Below the pieces are notes generated by a model, which saw only the letters and a program-made list of their open reading frames with translations, was not told the origin of the DNA and did no database searches. A DNA stretch of 64,000 nucleotides from Haberlea rhodopensis. Taxonomy: Eukaryota > Streptophyta > Magnoliopsida > Lamiales > Gesneriaceae. The DNA is taken from positions 124,001-188,000 of the forward strand of contig CAJQUN010000143.1 in the NCBI GenBank assembly GCA_907163345.1, in the 5' to 3' direction. Shown here piece by piece: positions 35,569 to 47,880 of this stretch (positions are counted from its first letter, which is position 1; the number at the start of each line of letters is the position of its first letter). The position numbers and the translations under genes were made by a program.

Positions 35569-38500
35569 CAGTCAGAGTTTCAGGGCAACAGGCCGAGGTT
35601 TGATGATAGGACTGTACACCAGAGGCAGCAGTTTGGGCCTCGACCATCGGGAGGTCAGACAATGGGACCGTCCCAGGGACAGGTGTATGCGCTGACCATA
35701 GAGCAGGCTGAGGCAGCCCCAGAGGAGGTGATCGCCGGTACGTGTCATTTATTTACGTACCCTGCTTTTATTTTGATAGATACAGGTGCCTCCCACTCTT
35801 TTGTATCTGTTGGCTTTGTGGAGAGACACCATATGCGCACGTCTTCTCTACCCACGCCTCTCCTTGTCTCGACACCCACTGGAAGAAATGTCGTTGCTGA
35901 TCAGTTCATGGCAGATTGCCTCATTTATTTTGAGGGCAACGAGTTGAAGGCAGACTTGATCGTATTGGGTATGTCAGACTTTGACTGTATCATGGGTATT
36001 GATATTCTGAACAGATATCAGGCAGTGGTAGATTACCGGCAGAAGACAGTGAAGTTCAGACCTGATTTGGGTAGTCAGTGGACTTTCTTTGGCAACGGTT
36101 CTCGTGCGAAGATTCCATTGATTTCAGCGATCAAGATGACTCAGCTGTTGGAACGTGGCCACACGGGCTATCTCATCTATGCCGTGGACACGTCTGGGAA
36201 GAATGAGGAATTGAGAGTTGAGGATGTACCAGTGGTAAGAGAATTTGCTGATGTGTTCCCAGAAGAGATCCCAGGATTTCCACCGGCTAGGGAAGTTGAG
36301 TTTGGGATCGAGTTGTTACCGGGGACATCCGCTATCTCTCGTGCACCTTACAGGATGGCACCGGCGGAGTTGAGGGAATTGAAGGAACAGTTGCAGGACC
36401 TCCTTGACAAGGGATATATACGCCCGAGCGTATCTCCATGGGGCGCACCGGTTCTCTTTGTGAAGAAGAAGGACGGTTCGATGCGGTTGTACATCGATTA
36501 CCGGCAACTGAATAAAGCCACAGTAAAGAACAAATATCCTCTCCCAAGGATTGATGATTTGTTCGATCAGTTGCAAGGTACCAGATTATATAGCAAGATT
36601 GATTTGAGGTCCGGGTACCATCAGATTCGAGTCAGAGAGGAAGATGTACAGAAGACAGCGTTTCGGACTCGATATGGACATTATGAGTTCCTAGTGATGC
36701 CGTTCGGTGTGACGAATGCTCCAGCGGTCTTTATGAGCTTGATGAACAGAGTGTTTCAGCCGTATCTGGATCAGTTCGTCATTGTGTTTATTGACGACAT
36801 TCTCATCTATTCCCGGAGTGAGGAAGAGCACGTGAAACACTTGAGGACAGTGCTCCAGATTCTCCGAGATCACCAGTTGTATGCCAAGCTCAGTAAGTGT
36901 GAGTTTTGGTTGAGCAGTGTAATATTTCTGTGCCATGTCATATCGAGCAGCGGAATATCTGTGGATCCCAGGAAGATCGAAGCTGTGATGGAGTGGGCTG
37001 CCCCCACTTCTGTGCCTGAGATTCGGAGCTTCCTTGGTTTGGCCGGATATTATCGACGCTTCATCGAGGGCTTTTCGAAGATTGCCAAGCCGTTGACACA
37101 GTTGACCCAGAAAGGAGTACCTTTCTTTTGGTCAGAAGCTTGTGAGGAGAGCTTCCAGGAGTTGAAGCACCGTTTGACGACGGCGCCAGTGTTAGTGATC
37201 CCTACGGAGAACTCCAGATTTGTTTTGTATACCGATGCATCACTTCAGGGCCTTGGGTGTGTACTGATGCAAGATAGGCATGTGGTAGCTTATGCATCGA
37301 GGCAGCTGAAGCCGCATGAGACTAGATACCCAGTCCATGACTTTGAACTGGCGGCTATCATCTTCGCCCTGAAGATTTGGAGACATTACTTGTATGGTAC
37401 TTCTTTACCATATACACGGATCACAAGAGCCTCAAGTTTTTATTCACTCAGGCGGAGCTGAACATGAGGCAGAGGAGGTGGATGGACTTACTCAAAGACT
37501 ATGATTGTGAGATTGAGTACCATCCGGAAAAGCTAATTTGACAGCAGACGCTTTGAGCCGGAAAGTGAGGAGTTCTGCTGAGGACGTCATCCATTTGTCA
37601 GCCATGATGACTTCCTATTGCCATCTGGGCTATGATTTTGACATTGATGCATCACCTGTGTATGTATCGACCTTGTTAGCTATGCCAGATATCTATGAGA
37701 ACATCAGGAGAGCTCAGAGGTCAGATGATGAGGTTCAGAGGTGGTTATCTTTATTACATCTTGGTCAGCCAACGAAATTTAGAGTGGCCGATGACGGATC
37801 TTTGAGATTGGGTGACCGTTGGGTGGTTCCGAGTACGCCGGAGTTGCGTAGAGGGATTTTGGAGCAAGCTCATAGTAGCAGACTTAGCATCCACCCAGGC
37901 GGGAAGATGTATAAAGATCTACGTGGTCAGTTTTGGTGGAAAAGGATGAAATCTGATGTCGTCGCTTTTGTAAAGAGGTGCTTGATCTGCCAGCAGGTTA
38001 AGGCAGAGAGGCAGAGACCTGGCGGCGAGTTGAAAAGCTTGGAGATACCGAAGTGGAAGTGGGAACACATTTCCATGGACTTCGTGACTCACCTGCCGAG
38101 GAGTGCTTCAGGCTTTGATGCTATTTGGGTGATTGTGGATCGATTGACTAAGGTAGCTCATTTCATCACCTATAGCATGACTTTCACCTTTTTGAGGATG
38201 GCGCAGTTGTACATTCGAGATGTGGTGAGATTGCATGGGATCCCCATTTCCATAGTGTCGGATCGAGATCCGCGATTCACATCTCATTTTTGGGAAGGTC
38301 TTCAGTCAGCCTTGGGAACTGAAGTCAGATTGAGCACTGCTTATCATCCTCAGACGGATGGCCAGACCGAGCGTACTATCCAGACTCTCGAGGACATGTT
38401 GAGAGCTTGTGTTTTGGAGTTCGATGTTTCTTGGCAAGATTCAGTGCCTTTGGTAGAGTTCTCTTATAATAATAGCTACCAGGCGAGTATTCAGATGGCT

Positions 38501-39154
38501 CCTTTTGAAGCTCTTTATGGCAGACGGTGTAGATCACCCTTGTGTTGGGATGATTTGGACCATAAATCGGTCGGAGGACCGGAATTGATTCGGGAGATGG
38601 AAGAGAAGATAAAGATGATAAGGCAGAAAATGAAAGCAGCCCAGGACAGACAGGCAGCTTATGCGAACAAACGGCGGAGACCGTTGGAATTTCAGTTGGG
38701 AGATAAGGTCTTTTTGAAGATCTCGCCTTTCAGAGGCGTTGTGCGATTTGGGATGAGCGGGAAACTGTCTCCGAGGTATGTTGGACCGTACGAGATTTTG
38801 CAGCGCATTGGCACCTTAGCTTACCGACTAGCTCTGCCGCCTTCTTTATCTGGTATACATGATGTGTTTCATGTATCGATGTTGCGGAAGTATGAGCCGG
38901 ATCCGTCGCATGTTTTACAGCCTTCCGAAGTTCAGTTAGAGTCCGATGTGTCTTATGTGGAACGGCCTGTCAGAATTCTGGATCGAGCAGACCGCAGACT
39001 TCGGAACAAAGTGATACCTATGATCAAGGTTCAGTGGGATCGCAGGGGTGTCGAGGAGGCTACGTGGGAGACGGAGCGGCATATGGTGCAGCACTACCCG
39101 GAACTATTCTCTGGTATGTGTTTATGTTTAGTTTCTTTTGGGGGTAAGTGCATG
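35569..39154 (+). pseudogene. gypsy Pol of element T (protease, RT, RNase H, integrase, chromodomain)
   Basis: The first part (35569-37461, same frame as gag) has protease (FILIDTGASHSFVS near 35770), reverse transcriptase (YRQLNKATVKNKYPLPRIDD; catalytic FIDDILIYSR near 36790) and the start of RNase H (YTDASLQGLGCVLMQ, YASRQLKPHE). A frameshift near 37405 moves a short YTDHKSLKF...YDCEIEYHP stretch to another frame, and a second lesion near 37533 shifts again. 37538-39154 then reads integrase: HHCC zinc finger (H-S-I-H...CLICQQ), DDE core (WISMDF-like HISMDFVTHLP, WVIVDRLTK, SDRDPRFTS, YHPQTDGQTERT) and, at the end, a chromodomain (VIPMIKVQWDRRGVEEATWE) that would steer insertion to chromatin. 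Only these two shifts and the gag-end stop separate it from an open polyprotein. Confidence 0.93.
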
Positions 39155-39178
39155 TGATTTTGAGGACGAAATCTTATA

Positions 39179-39191
39179 AGTAGGGGAGTAT
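39179..39191 (+). promoter_or_regulatory. polypurine tract of T
   Basis: AGTAGGGGAGTAT directly before the 3' LTR start TGTGATATCC. Confidence 0.8.
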
Positions 39192-39945
39192 TGTGATATC
39201 CCCGAAATGATTAATTGCAACTGGGCATTAATTGTGTTTATATGATTAATTATGATGGTAATTAATTGATTATGTGCTGGATTTACTTATGTGTGGAAAT
39301 GCATGGTCACATGGAAAGGATGACCCGGGGGTGCATTTCAGGGTGCATGTTGTGCATGTTGGGAAAAATTGTTGTTAGCATGATTTATTTGCCATGGTTA
39401 GCAATTAATTGGAAATCATGAGTTTAATTGATATTTGGTGCATTTTGGATTAATGCTTTTAAAAATATCATGTTGGGGTGTTTTGTACACCATGGGATTG
39501 TAGAATGCATTTTAATTAATTAACCCACTTTATTACCCCAAACCCCCACCATACATTTCACTATCACATTTCAACTTTCCCAAATAACACCTCCCAAACC
39601 CTTCCTTTGTCCATTTTCGTTTTTGTGCTTAAGGGTGGAGAGAAACCCTTCCAAAAATCTTGTTTTGTGGAGTTTATTGGGAGATTTGAGATCCCCAAGA
39701 GGTCTGGATACCTCATTGTTGGTTTTGAAGTATTTTAATTGAGTTTGAAATGGTTTGAAGGGTTTTGAAATGGGTTTGTATGAGTTGGTGTTATTTTTGG
39801 GTGAGTGTTAGATTTATGGTTGTATGGTGTTGTTTATGGAAGATTTGTAGTGATTTGGTATGGTTGATGTTTGAATATATGAGTTTGTTTGGGTTGGGGA
39901 AGGAGATGGGTGAATAGTGCCCAAAAATCGGATTTGCAGAGCTCG

Positions 39946-40151
39946 GCGATCGATCGGCGCCACCAGCGATCGATCGCGAGTTGCAGGGCTGAAGGCAGTA
40001 GCCTTCAGCGATCGATCGCGAGTTTGGCGCGATCGATCGGCGAGGTCGCGATCGATCGGCGCAAACTCAGCGATCTATCGAGGATTGAATTTTTTTGTTG
40101 GGCGAGGCAGTGTGGTCTCGCGATCGATCGGGGCTATATGGCGATCGATCG
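39946..40151. repeat. CGATCGATCG cluster, T 3' LTR
   Basis: Eight positions in the same order as in the 5' LTR, one decayed (CGATCTATCG). Between the two T LTRs the last two sites differ in spacing: 33289 and 33302 in the 5' copy lie about 13 bp apart; here they are about 22 bp apart. Confidence 0.9.
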
Positions 40152-40637
40152 CGAGACACCAAAATTGATGTTTTTGGATATTTTTGTGGGATTTTTGGTA
40201 TTGGACTATTATTGGGTTCTAATATTGATTTGTGTGAATGTGTAGAACCATCCCAGGTGGCGACACAGCCAAGGAATTGAAGTCCTACCACATCCTACAT
40301 TTTGGAAAGGTACGTAGAGGACGTACGGGCACCCAACGGTACATGTATCTAATATATTCATTGTTTATGCATTGTGGATGCGAGTATATATGTGATTATG
40401 CATTGTGGATGCAAATACATGTTGAATTATGCATGATGATTGTAGATGCATATGATTATTGGTGCACATCCCATGAGTCGTGGTCATCCCTTGATGATTT
40501 TAATGCTTGCCGCTATTTGTTTTTGTTTCCGCTAAATGTGAAGCGAGGGGTGGGAGCGTCGAATGTCACATTTGAGCATGGTTATCATATAGGGCGAGGA
40601 AAGGATATTTGCCGCTCAATGTGAGGCGAGGGGTGGG

Positions 40638-40642
40638 AGTAC
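40638..40642. repeat. left target-site duplication of V (AGTAC)
   Basis: AGTAC, repeated at 49480-49484. The uninterrupted target, GGGAGTACCGCATG, is present in the T 5' LTR near 33796, which proves the insertion point. Confidence 0.95.
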
Positions 40643-41484
40643 TGTAGGGTCTTCCTACCTTAACCTCATCTTAATACACAATTTATGGACTAAACAAGCA
40701 TTAATAACGTCTTAGGGTTCAGATTGTAGCCTTGAGCTAAAAAGATTTCAGGCCAATATGAAATTTCAACCTTAATTAATTACATTCTCAATATGAATGT
40801 TAAAGCGATAGAATTATACTACTACTAGAGTAGAGACTATCCAGAAATCCTGAATCCTAACATCTTTCATGCTCCTCATAGCTCACTGCCTCAACCCGGC
40901 CCTTAGTCCTTTAGTCCAAGGTGTACCTACAGGAACAACCCATCGTGAGCATGCACATCGTTACTTAACATCATAAGGAAATGGCATATAAATAAATGCA
41001 TGAAGATAATTGGTAACATATACTTCCTGGTTAATCGCATTAACCTTCTTTGGTTGTCCCTGTTTCATAGCCATGCATATAATCATTAATTCTTGACATG
41101 AATGATTAAAATCATGGTTTCATAAATATCATCATCTTATAACATCATCATCATATAAGCATTATCATCTTATTGGTTCATCATCTTATAATATCATCAT
41201 CTCATAACATCATCATCATATAAGCATCATCGTCTTATAGTATCATCATCTTATAACTTCATCATCTTATAACATCGTCATCATATAACATCATCATCTT
41301 ATAACATCGTCATCTTATAACATCATCATCATATAACTTCATCATCTTATAACATCGTCATCTTATAACATCATCATCATATAAGCATCATAACAAAATA
41401 TAACAGTAAATGTACGAAGTCTTGGTTAAGTAACTTGCTGGTTATTCGTTAACTTCTTTTTGTTAATCCTGATTTACCTTCATG

Positions 41485-41735
41485 CATATGGGCATCTTAC
41501 CCCGTGACATCTTACCACACAATAACATCGTATGGCCTCTTACCATATGGGCATCTTACCCCGTGGCATCTTACCACCTAATAACATCGTATGGCATCTT
41601 ACCATATGGGCATCTTACCCCGTGGCATCTTACCACATAATAACATCGTATGGCCTCTTACCATATGGGCATCTTACCACATTATAACATCGTATGGCAT
41701 CTTACCATATGGGCATCTTACCCTTTTATAAACAT
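41485..41735. repeat. 59-bp tandem array of CATCTTA hairpins, V left LTR
   Basis: Units begin at CATCG near 41526, 41585 and 41644 (period 59). Each holds three small hairpins: TATGG/CCATA around CCTCTTA or CATCTTA (for example 41531-41547), GGG/CCC around CATCTTA (41549-41561) and GTGG/CCAC around CATCTTA (41563-41577). Confidence 0.88.
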
Positions 41736-41739
41736 CGTA

Positions 41740-42125
41740 TAACATTATTATAAATTTACTTATCACAATCATCATCATAAACATCATCATCATATACATC
41801 ATCATCATAAACTTACTTATCATAATCATCATCGTAAACATCATCATCATAAACATCATCATCATAAACTTACTTATCATAATAATCATCATCGTAAGCA
41901 TCATCATCATAAACATCATCATCATAAACTTACTTATCATAATCATCATTGTAAGCATCATCATCATAAACATCATCATCATAATCATCATCGTGAGCAT
42001 CATCATTATAAACATCGTCATCATAATCATCATCGTAAGCATCATCATTATAAACATCATCATCATAATCATCATCATCATAAACTTACTTATCATATCA
42101 TCTTCACAAACATCATCATCTTAAA
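41740..42125. repeat. CATCAT/CATAAA low-complexity tract, V left LTR
   Basis: About 380 bp of CATCATCATCATAAA variants with interspersed AAACTTACTTATCATAAT. Its minus-strand frame reads Met/Ile runs and is a composition artefact, not a gene. The same tract is at 47895-48280. Confidence 0.85.
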
Positions 42126-42355
42126 CTTATGCAATCAATACATAGTCATAGTTAGGAGGGTGTTACCGTCCGATGCCCGTACGCTTCTTACGTACCTTAA
42201 TTCCAAAAGTGGAGAAATTGAAGAACTCTATCTTCTCGATGTTGTTGGCACCTGGGATGGTTCCACATAACCATACAAATCGGTATTAGAAGCTAAACAA
42301 TAGCCAAATACCAAAAATTCAACAAAAATAATCATTTTCCAACTTTTACACAGTG

Positions 42356-42566
42356 GCGATCGATCGCTACTTGAGGCGATCGATCGCCTCCAATTTTTCA
42401 CTTAGCGGCGATCGATCGCTTAAAATGAGGCGATCGATCGCCTGATGCTCATTTGGCTACTGGACGTTGGCGATCGATCGCGCCATTTGAGGCGATCGAT
42501 CGCCTATCCTCATCTTCGCGTACAGCCTCTCGGCGATCGATCGCTGCTTTTGTAGCGATCGATCGC
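42356..42566. repeat. CGATCGATCG cluster, V left LTR (8 sites, paired)
   Basis: Eight intact sites at about 42357, 42377, 42409, 42431, 42471, 42493, 42533 and 42556: four pairs with 20-23 bp inside a pair and 32-40 bp between pairs. The spacing is very regular. Confidence 0.92.
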
Positions 42567-43379
42567 CACTTCCAGTGGCCGCGATTCCACCATTTTTATG
42601 TGCATTTTCCAAGCTTATTCTCATACCTTTCAACACCAAACTTCCCAACAATAACAATAACATCATAACCCACTAAAACCCACTTAAAACACTTCAAAAA
42701 TCATACCCCAACAACATACAACATATACCCAACCAAACCCACTTAAATCACTTCAAAATCATCCCATTTCAAATCCAAACTTCATAGAAACTTAAGGAAG
42801 GGTTCCATACCTCTTGAAGACTCCAAATCTTAACAAAGATCACACAAACACAAGTTTTGTGGAGTTTCCTCCTTCCTCCTTTGAGGGATTTCGAAAATGG
42901 GGTGGGTTAGGGCTTTGGGAGAGAATTGGGGGTTTTTGAGTGGTGGGGAAGAAGTTAAGGGAAAATGGGATAAAAGGGGAATATAGTGGGGTTATTAAAA
43001 TTGTACCCCAAATTAACATGATGTATGAAATACCCCAACATGGTATTTTAAAAGCATTTTACAAAAATGCAACCAACTTCATTAAATTCATACTTCCCTC
43101 ATAATTAACAATCAACACAATTAAATCATGTTAACACCTCATTTTCTATCATGCATAACATGCACCTTGAAACGTAACTCCCCTCCCGGGTCATGCCTAT
43201 CATGTGACTAAGCATTTCATCGTGGTAATTAATTTCAACACATAAATCAATTATTCACATAATCAATCACATAATCATAATTATGCTTTAATTGTAATTA
43301 CTCATTTCGGGGACATCACATTACTCCCCTACTTATAAGATTTCGTCCTCGAAATCGCATGCACTTACCCCAAAAGAAA

Positions 43380-46300
43380 CTAAACATAAATCACATACCA
43401 GAGAATAGTTCCGGGTAGTGCTGTACCATACGCCGCTCCGTCTCCCACGTAGCCTCCTCGACACCCCGACGATCCCACTGAACTTAGACCATCGGTAAAA
43501 CTTTACTTCGTAGTCTGCGATCCTCTCGATCCAGAATTATAACCGGTCGTTCTACGTAGGATACATCTGAGTCCAACTGCACTTCAGTAGGCTATAATAC
43601 ATGAGACGGGTCTGGCTCATACTTCCGTAGCATAGAAGCATGGAAAACATCATGAATCCCAGATAAAGACAGCGGTAGAGCCAAACAGTAAGCCAAAGTA
43701 CTGATACGCTGCAATACTTCATATGGACCAACATACCTCGGGGATAACTTCTCCCGTATACCAAAACGAACTACACCTCTGAAGGGTGAGATTCTCAAGA
43801 AGACCCTGTCTCCTACTTGGAATTCTAGCGGTCGTCGCCGCTTGTTGGCATAGGCTGCTTGCCTATCCTGGGTCGTCTTCATCTTTTGGCGTATCAACTT
43901 AATCTTGTCTTACATATCCTTAATCATATTCGGTCCTCCGACCGCTTTACTAGTCAAGTCCTCCCAATACAGCGGTGAACTACATCGTCGTCCGTAAAGA
44001 GCTTCAAAAGGAGTTATTTGAATGCTCGTCTGATAGCTGTTAATATAGGGGAACTCCATCATTGGCACTGAATCTTGCCACGGAGTATCAAACTCCTAAA
44101 CACATGCCCTCGACATGTCCTCGAGCGTCTGAAGGGTACGCTCTGTCTGTCCGTCTGACTGAGGGTGATAAGTTGTACTCAGTATCACTTCTGTGCCCAA
44201 AGCTGTCTGAAGACCCTCCCAGAAATGTGAAGTAAACCTTGGGTCTCTGTCAGACACAATCGAGACTGGAACTCTATGAAACCTCACTACATCCCGCACA
44301 TATAATTAGCCATCCTTAGGTGCGTGAAAGACACATGACAAAGGATGAAGTGAGCTACTTCGTCAGCCTATCCACGATCACTCAGATCGTATCGAATCCA
44401 GAGGCCGCTCTTGGCAAGTGGGTTACAAAGTCCATAGGTACATGTTCCCACTTCCATTGGGGTACTTCCGAGCTCTTCAGCTCGCCATCAGGCCTCTGTC
44501 TTTCTGTCTTTACCTGCTGGCAGATCAAACATCTTTTGACAAGGCCATAACATCACGCTTCATACGTCTCCACTAGAAGCGACCACTTAGGTCCTTGTAC
44601 AACTTTCTTCTTCCTGGGTGGATACTGAACCGGCTACGGTGAGCTTGCTCCAAGATTCCTTTACGCAACTCCGGCGTATTTGGGACTACCCATCGGTGGC
44701 CCAATCTCAATGAATCATCTTCTGCCACTCTGAACTTTGATGACCGTCCTTGAAGTACTATAGATGACCATCTTTGAACCTCATCATACGATCTCTGGCT
44801 TTCCTGAAAACCTCAAATATGTCTTGCTCGGCCAACAAGATCGACACTCGCACCGACGACGTGTCCACATCAACATCATAGCCCAGATGTCAATAAGAAG
44901 TCATCATCGCTGATAAACACATAGTGTCCTCAGCAGTACTGTTCACTTGCGACTTAAGGTGTCTGCTATTAAGTTGCTTTACCAGGATGGTACTCAATAT
45001 CACAGTCAAAATCTCGAGTAAGTCCATCCATCTTCTTTGTCGCATATCCAACTCAGCCTGTGTGAACAAAACTTCAGGCTCTTATGGTCCGTGTAGATGG
45101 TAAACGACGTACCATCCAAGTAATGCCTCCAAATTCCAAGGCAAACATAATGGATGCCAGCTCCAAATCGTGGACTGGGTACCTAACCTCATGTGGTTTC
45201 AACCGCCTCGATGCATAAGCCAGCACAAGCTTATCTCGCATCAACACATAGCCCAAACCTTGAAGTGATGTATTCGTGTACAAGGCAACCTCTTATCTTC
45301 AGAAGGAATCACCAACCCTGGCACTGTCGTTAGACGACGCTTCAATCCTTGGAAGATTTTCTCACAAGCTTCGGACCAAAAGAATGGCACTCTTTCCTGA
45401 GTCGGCTGTGCCAGCGGCTCAGCGATTTTGATATAACATGATCCAAGAATACTACACTGTTCAACCAGAACTCGTACTTACTGAGCTTTACATACAACTG
45501 ATGATCCCTAAGGATCTGGAGTACTGTTCTCAAGTGTTTCACATGTTCCCCTTCAGTTCGAGAGTAATTAAGCACATCGTCAAGGGGAACTATGACGAAT
45601 TGATCCAAACATGGTTGGAGCACCCTGTTCATCAGGCTCATAAAATAGCTGGGGCATTCGTCACCCTAAAAGGCACGACTAAGAATCCGTAGTGCCCATA
45701 TCTAGTCCTGGAAGCTGTCTTCTGTACATCATCCTCTTGAACTCGAATCTGATGATACTCCGACCTCAGATCGATCTTACTGTAGAGCCTCGTACTCTGC
45801 AGCTGATCAAACCAATCATCAATCCCCGGAAGCGGATACTTATTCTTCATCACGGTTTTGTTCAGTTGTCTGTAATCGACGCGCAGCCGCATCGAACCAT
45901 CTTTCCTCTTATCAAACAAAACTGGCGCACCCCAGGGCAATACGCTAGGGCGTATATAGCCCTTATCAAGGAGCTCTTGCAACTGAACCTTTAACTTCCT
46001 TCGTTCCGCTGGTGTCATCCCATACGGGGCACCAGAAATGGTAGGCGTCCCTGGTAGTAACTTAATCCAAACTCGACCTCTCTCGTCGGTGGGAATCCGG
46101 GAATCTCTTCCGGAAATACATCAGGAACACCGCCACTACGGGCACATCTTCAACCTTTAACTCTTCCCTCTTTTGAGTAATATCACCAGTATAGATGAGA
46201 TATACTTTGTGGTCTCATTCCAATAACTGTGCCATCTTGACAGTAGATATCAACGGAATCTTTGAACAGGAACCATCCCCATAGGATATCCATTGGACTC

Positions 46301-46500
46301 CCATAACAGACTTGACTCGGATAGTCCTTGTCTGCAGTCCACAACTGCCTGATACCTGTTCAGGACATCAATGCCTACAAACTGACATCCCCAGAACAAT
46401 CAAGTCTGTCCTCAGTTCGTTACCCTCAAAATAAATGAGGCTGTCATAAACAATCTGATCAGTTATCAAACTTCTTCCAGTGGGGGTCGAGACTACAAGA
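43380..46500 (-). pseudogene. gypsy Pol remnant of element V
   Basis: On the minus strand, in order: the late part of protease (from about 46500), the reverse transcriptase palm (YRQLNKTVMKNKYPLPGIDD at 45638-46018), the catalytic region with the usual FIDD changed to PLDD (45342-45641), RNase H (MYTNTSLQGLGYVLM, with the first Asp of TDAS lost, 45074-45283), an integrase core piece with SDRDPRFTSHFWEGLQ (44096-44299) and the integrase C-terminal part with GDRVFLRISPFRGV (43592-43897). Frameshifts and stops separate all of these. Compared with element T, gag and the first part of protease are absent: the leader joins directly to sequence matching T from about 35848. Non-functional. Confidence 0.88.
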
Positions 46501-46751
46501 GGCGGGGGCGACGGAGAAGTGCATATAACATCGTATCACTTACTTCTGCATTTGCTGCTATGCTGCAACACAAGGGTTAACAATGATACCCAAAAGCAGT
46601 TCATATAATACATCGTTAGAGAAGCGAAACATGTTAGTACCATATCATATACTTCATATGCAACTTATGCACAAAACATGTTTAAAAGTAAGCACCTAGC
46701 CAACTTATTGCTAAGGCTACCCTTCACTCATTCCCGAGTTATCTAACCACT

Positions 46752-46763
46752 GCTCTGATACCA
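46752..46763 (-). promoter_or_regulatory. primer-binding site of V
   Basis: GCTCTGATACCA on plus, i.e. TGGTATCAGAGC on the minus strand, four bases from the right LTR. It fixes the orientation of V. Confidence 0.92.
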
Positions 46764-47624
46764 CTAATGTAGGGTCTTCCTACCTTAACCTCATCTTAAT
46801 ACACAATTTATGGACTAAACAAGCATTAATAACGTCTTAGGGTTCAGATTGTAGCCTTGAGCTAAAAAGATTTCAGGCCAATAATGAAATTTCAACCTTA
46901 ATTAATTACATTCTCAATACGAATGTTAAAGCGATAGAATTATACTACTACTAGAGTAGAGACTATCCAGAAATCCTGAATCCTAACATCTTTCATGCTC
47001 CTCATAGCTCACTGCCTCAACCCGGCCCTTAGTCCTTTAGTCCAAGGTGTACCTACAGGAACAACCCATCGTGAGCATGTACATCGTTACTTAACATCAT
47101 AAGGAAATGGCATATAAATAAATGCATGAAGATAATTGGTAACATATACTTCCTGGTTAATCGCATTAACCTTCTTTGGTTGTCCCTGTTTCATAGCCAT
47201 GCATATAATCATTAATTCTTGACATGAATGATTAAAATCATGGTTTCATAAATATCATCATCTTATAACATCATCATCATATAAGCATTATCATCTTATT
47301 GCTTCATCATCTTATAATATCATCATCTCATAACATCATCATCATATAAGCATCATCGTCTTATAGTATCATCATCTTATAACTTCATCATCTTATAACA
47401 TCGTCATCTTATAACATCATCATAATATAACTTCATCATCTTATAACATCGTCATCTTATAACATCATCATCATATAACTTCATCATCTTATAACATCGT
47501 CATCTTATAACATCATCATCATATAAGCATCATAACAAAATATAACAGTAAATGTACGAAGTCTTGGTTAAGTAACTTGCTGGTTATTCGTTAACTTCTT
47601 TTTGTTAACCCTGATTTACCTTCA

Positions 47625-47880
47625 TGCATATGGGCATCTTACCCCGTGACATCTTACCACACAATAACATCGTATGGCCTCTTACCATATGGGCATCTTA
47701 CCCCGTGGCATCTTACCACCTAATAACATCGTATGGCATCTTACCATATGGGCATCTTACCCCGTGGCATCTTACCACATAATAACATCGTATGGCCTCT
47801 TACCATATGGGCATCTTACCCCGTGGCATCTTACCACATTATAACATCGTATGGCATCTTACCATATGGGCATCTTACCC
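47625..47880. repeat. 59-bp tandem array of CATCTTA hairpins, V right LTR
   Basis: Same units as 41485-41735, with one extra GTGGCATCTTACCAC segment (about 47823-47836) that the left LTR lost. Confidence 0.88.

Larger units (their letters stand above)
39192..40642 (+). repeat. 3' LTR of T, left part
   Basis: Starts TGTGATATCCCCG; includes the 311 bp missing from the 5' LTR, a CGATCGATCG cluster (39946-40151) and the GTACGT-agagg-ACGTAC hairpin near 40310. Interrupted at 40642 by element V; the remainder is 49485-50107. Confidence 0.92.
40643..43320 (-). repeat. V LTR (left; 3' LTR of the minus-strand element)
   Basis: Almost the same as 46768-49479 but 34 bp shorter, mainly through a lost CCCGTGGCATCTTA-type repeat piece near 41670 and changes in the CATCAT tract. 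It contains a 59-bp hairpin tandem array, a CATCAT-rich tract and eight CGATCGATCG sites. Confidence 0.93.

Noticed and set aside
41500..41740. CRISPR-like array (regular repeats and spacers) at the CATCTTA and 59/65-bp arrays
   Set aside because: The whole unit repeats, with no unique spacers. The DNA is a plant LTR and no cas genes exist.
41674..42096. Minus-strand frame of 140 codons rich in Met and Ile (also 47831-48253)
   Set aside because: It is the translation of the CATCAT low-complexity tract inside V LTRs, with no composition or motif expected of a protein.
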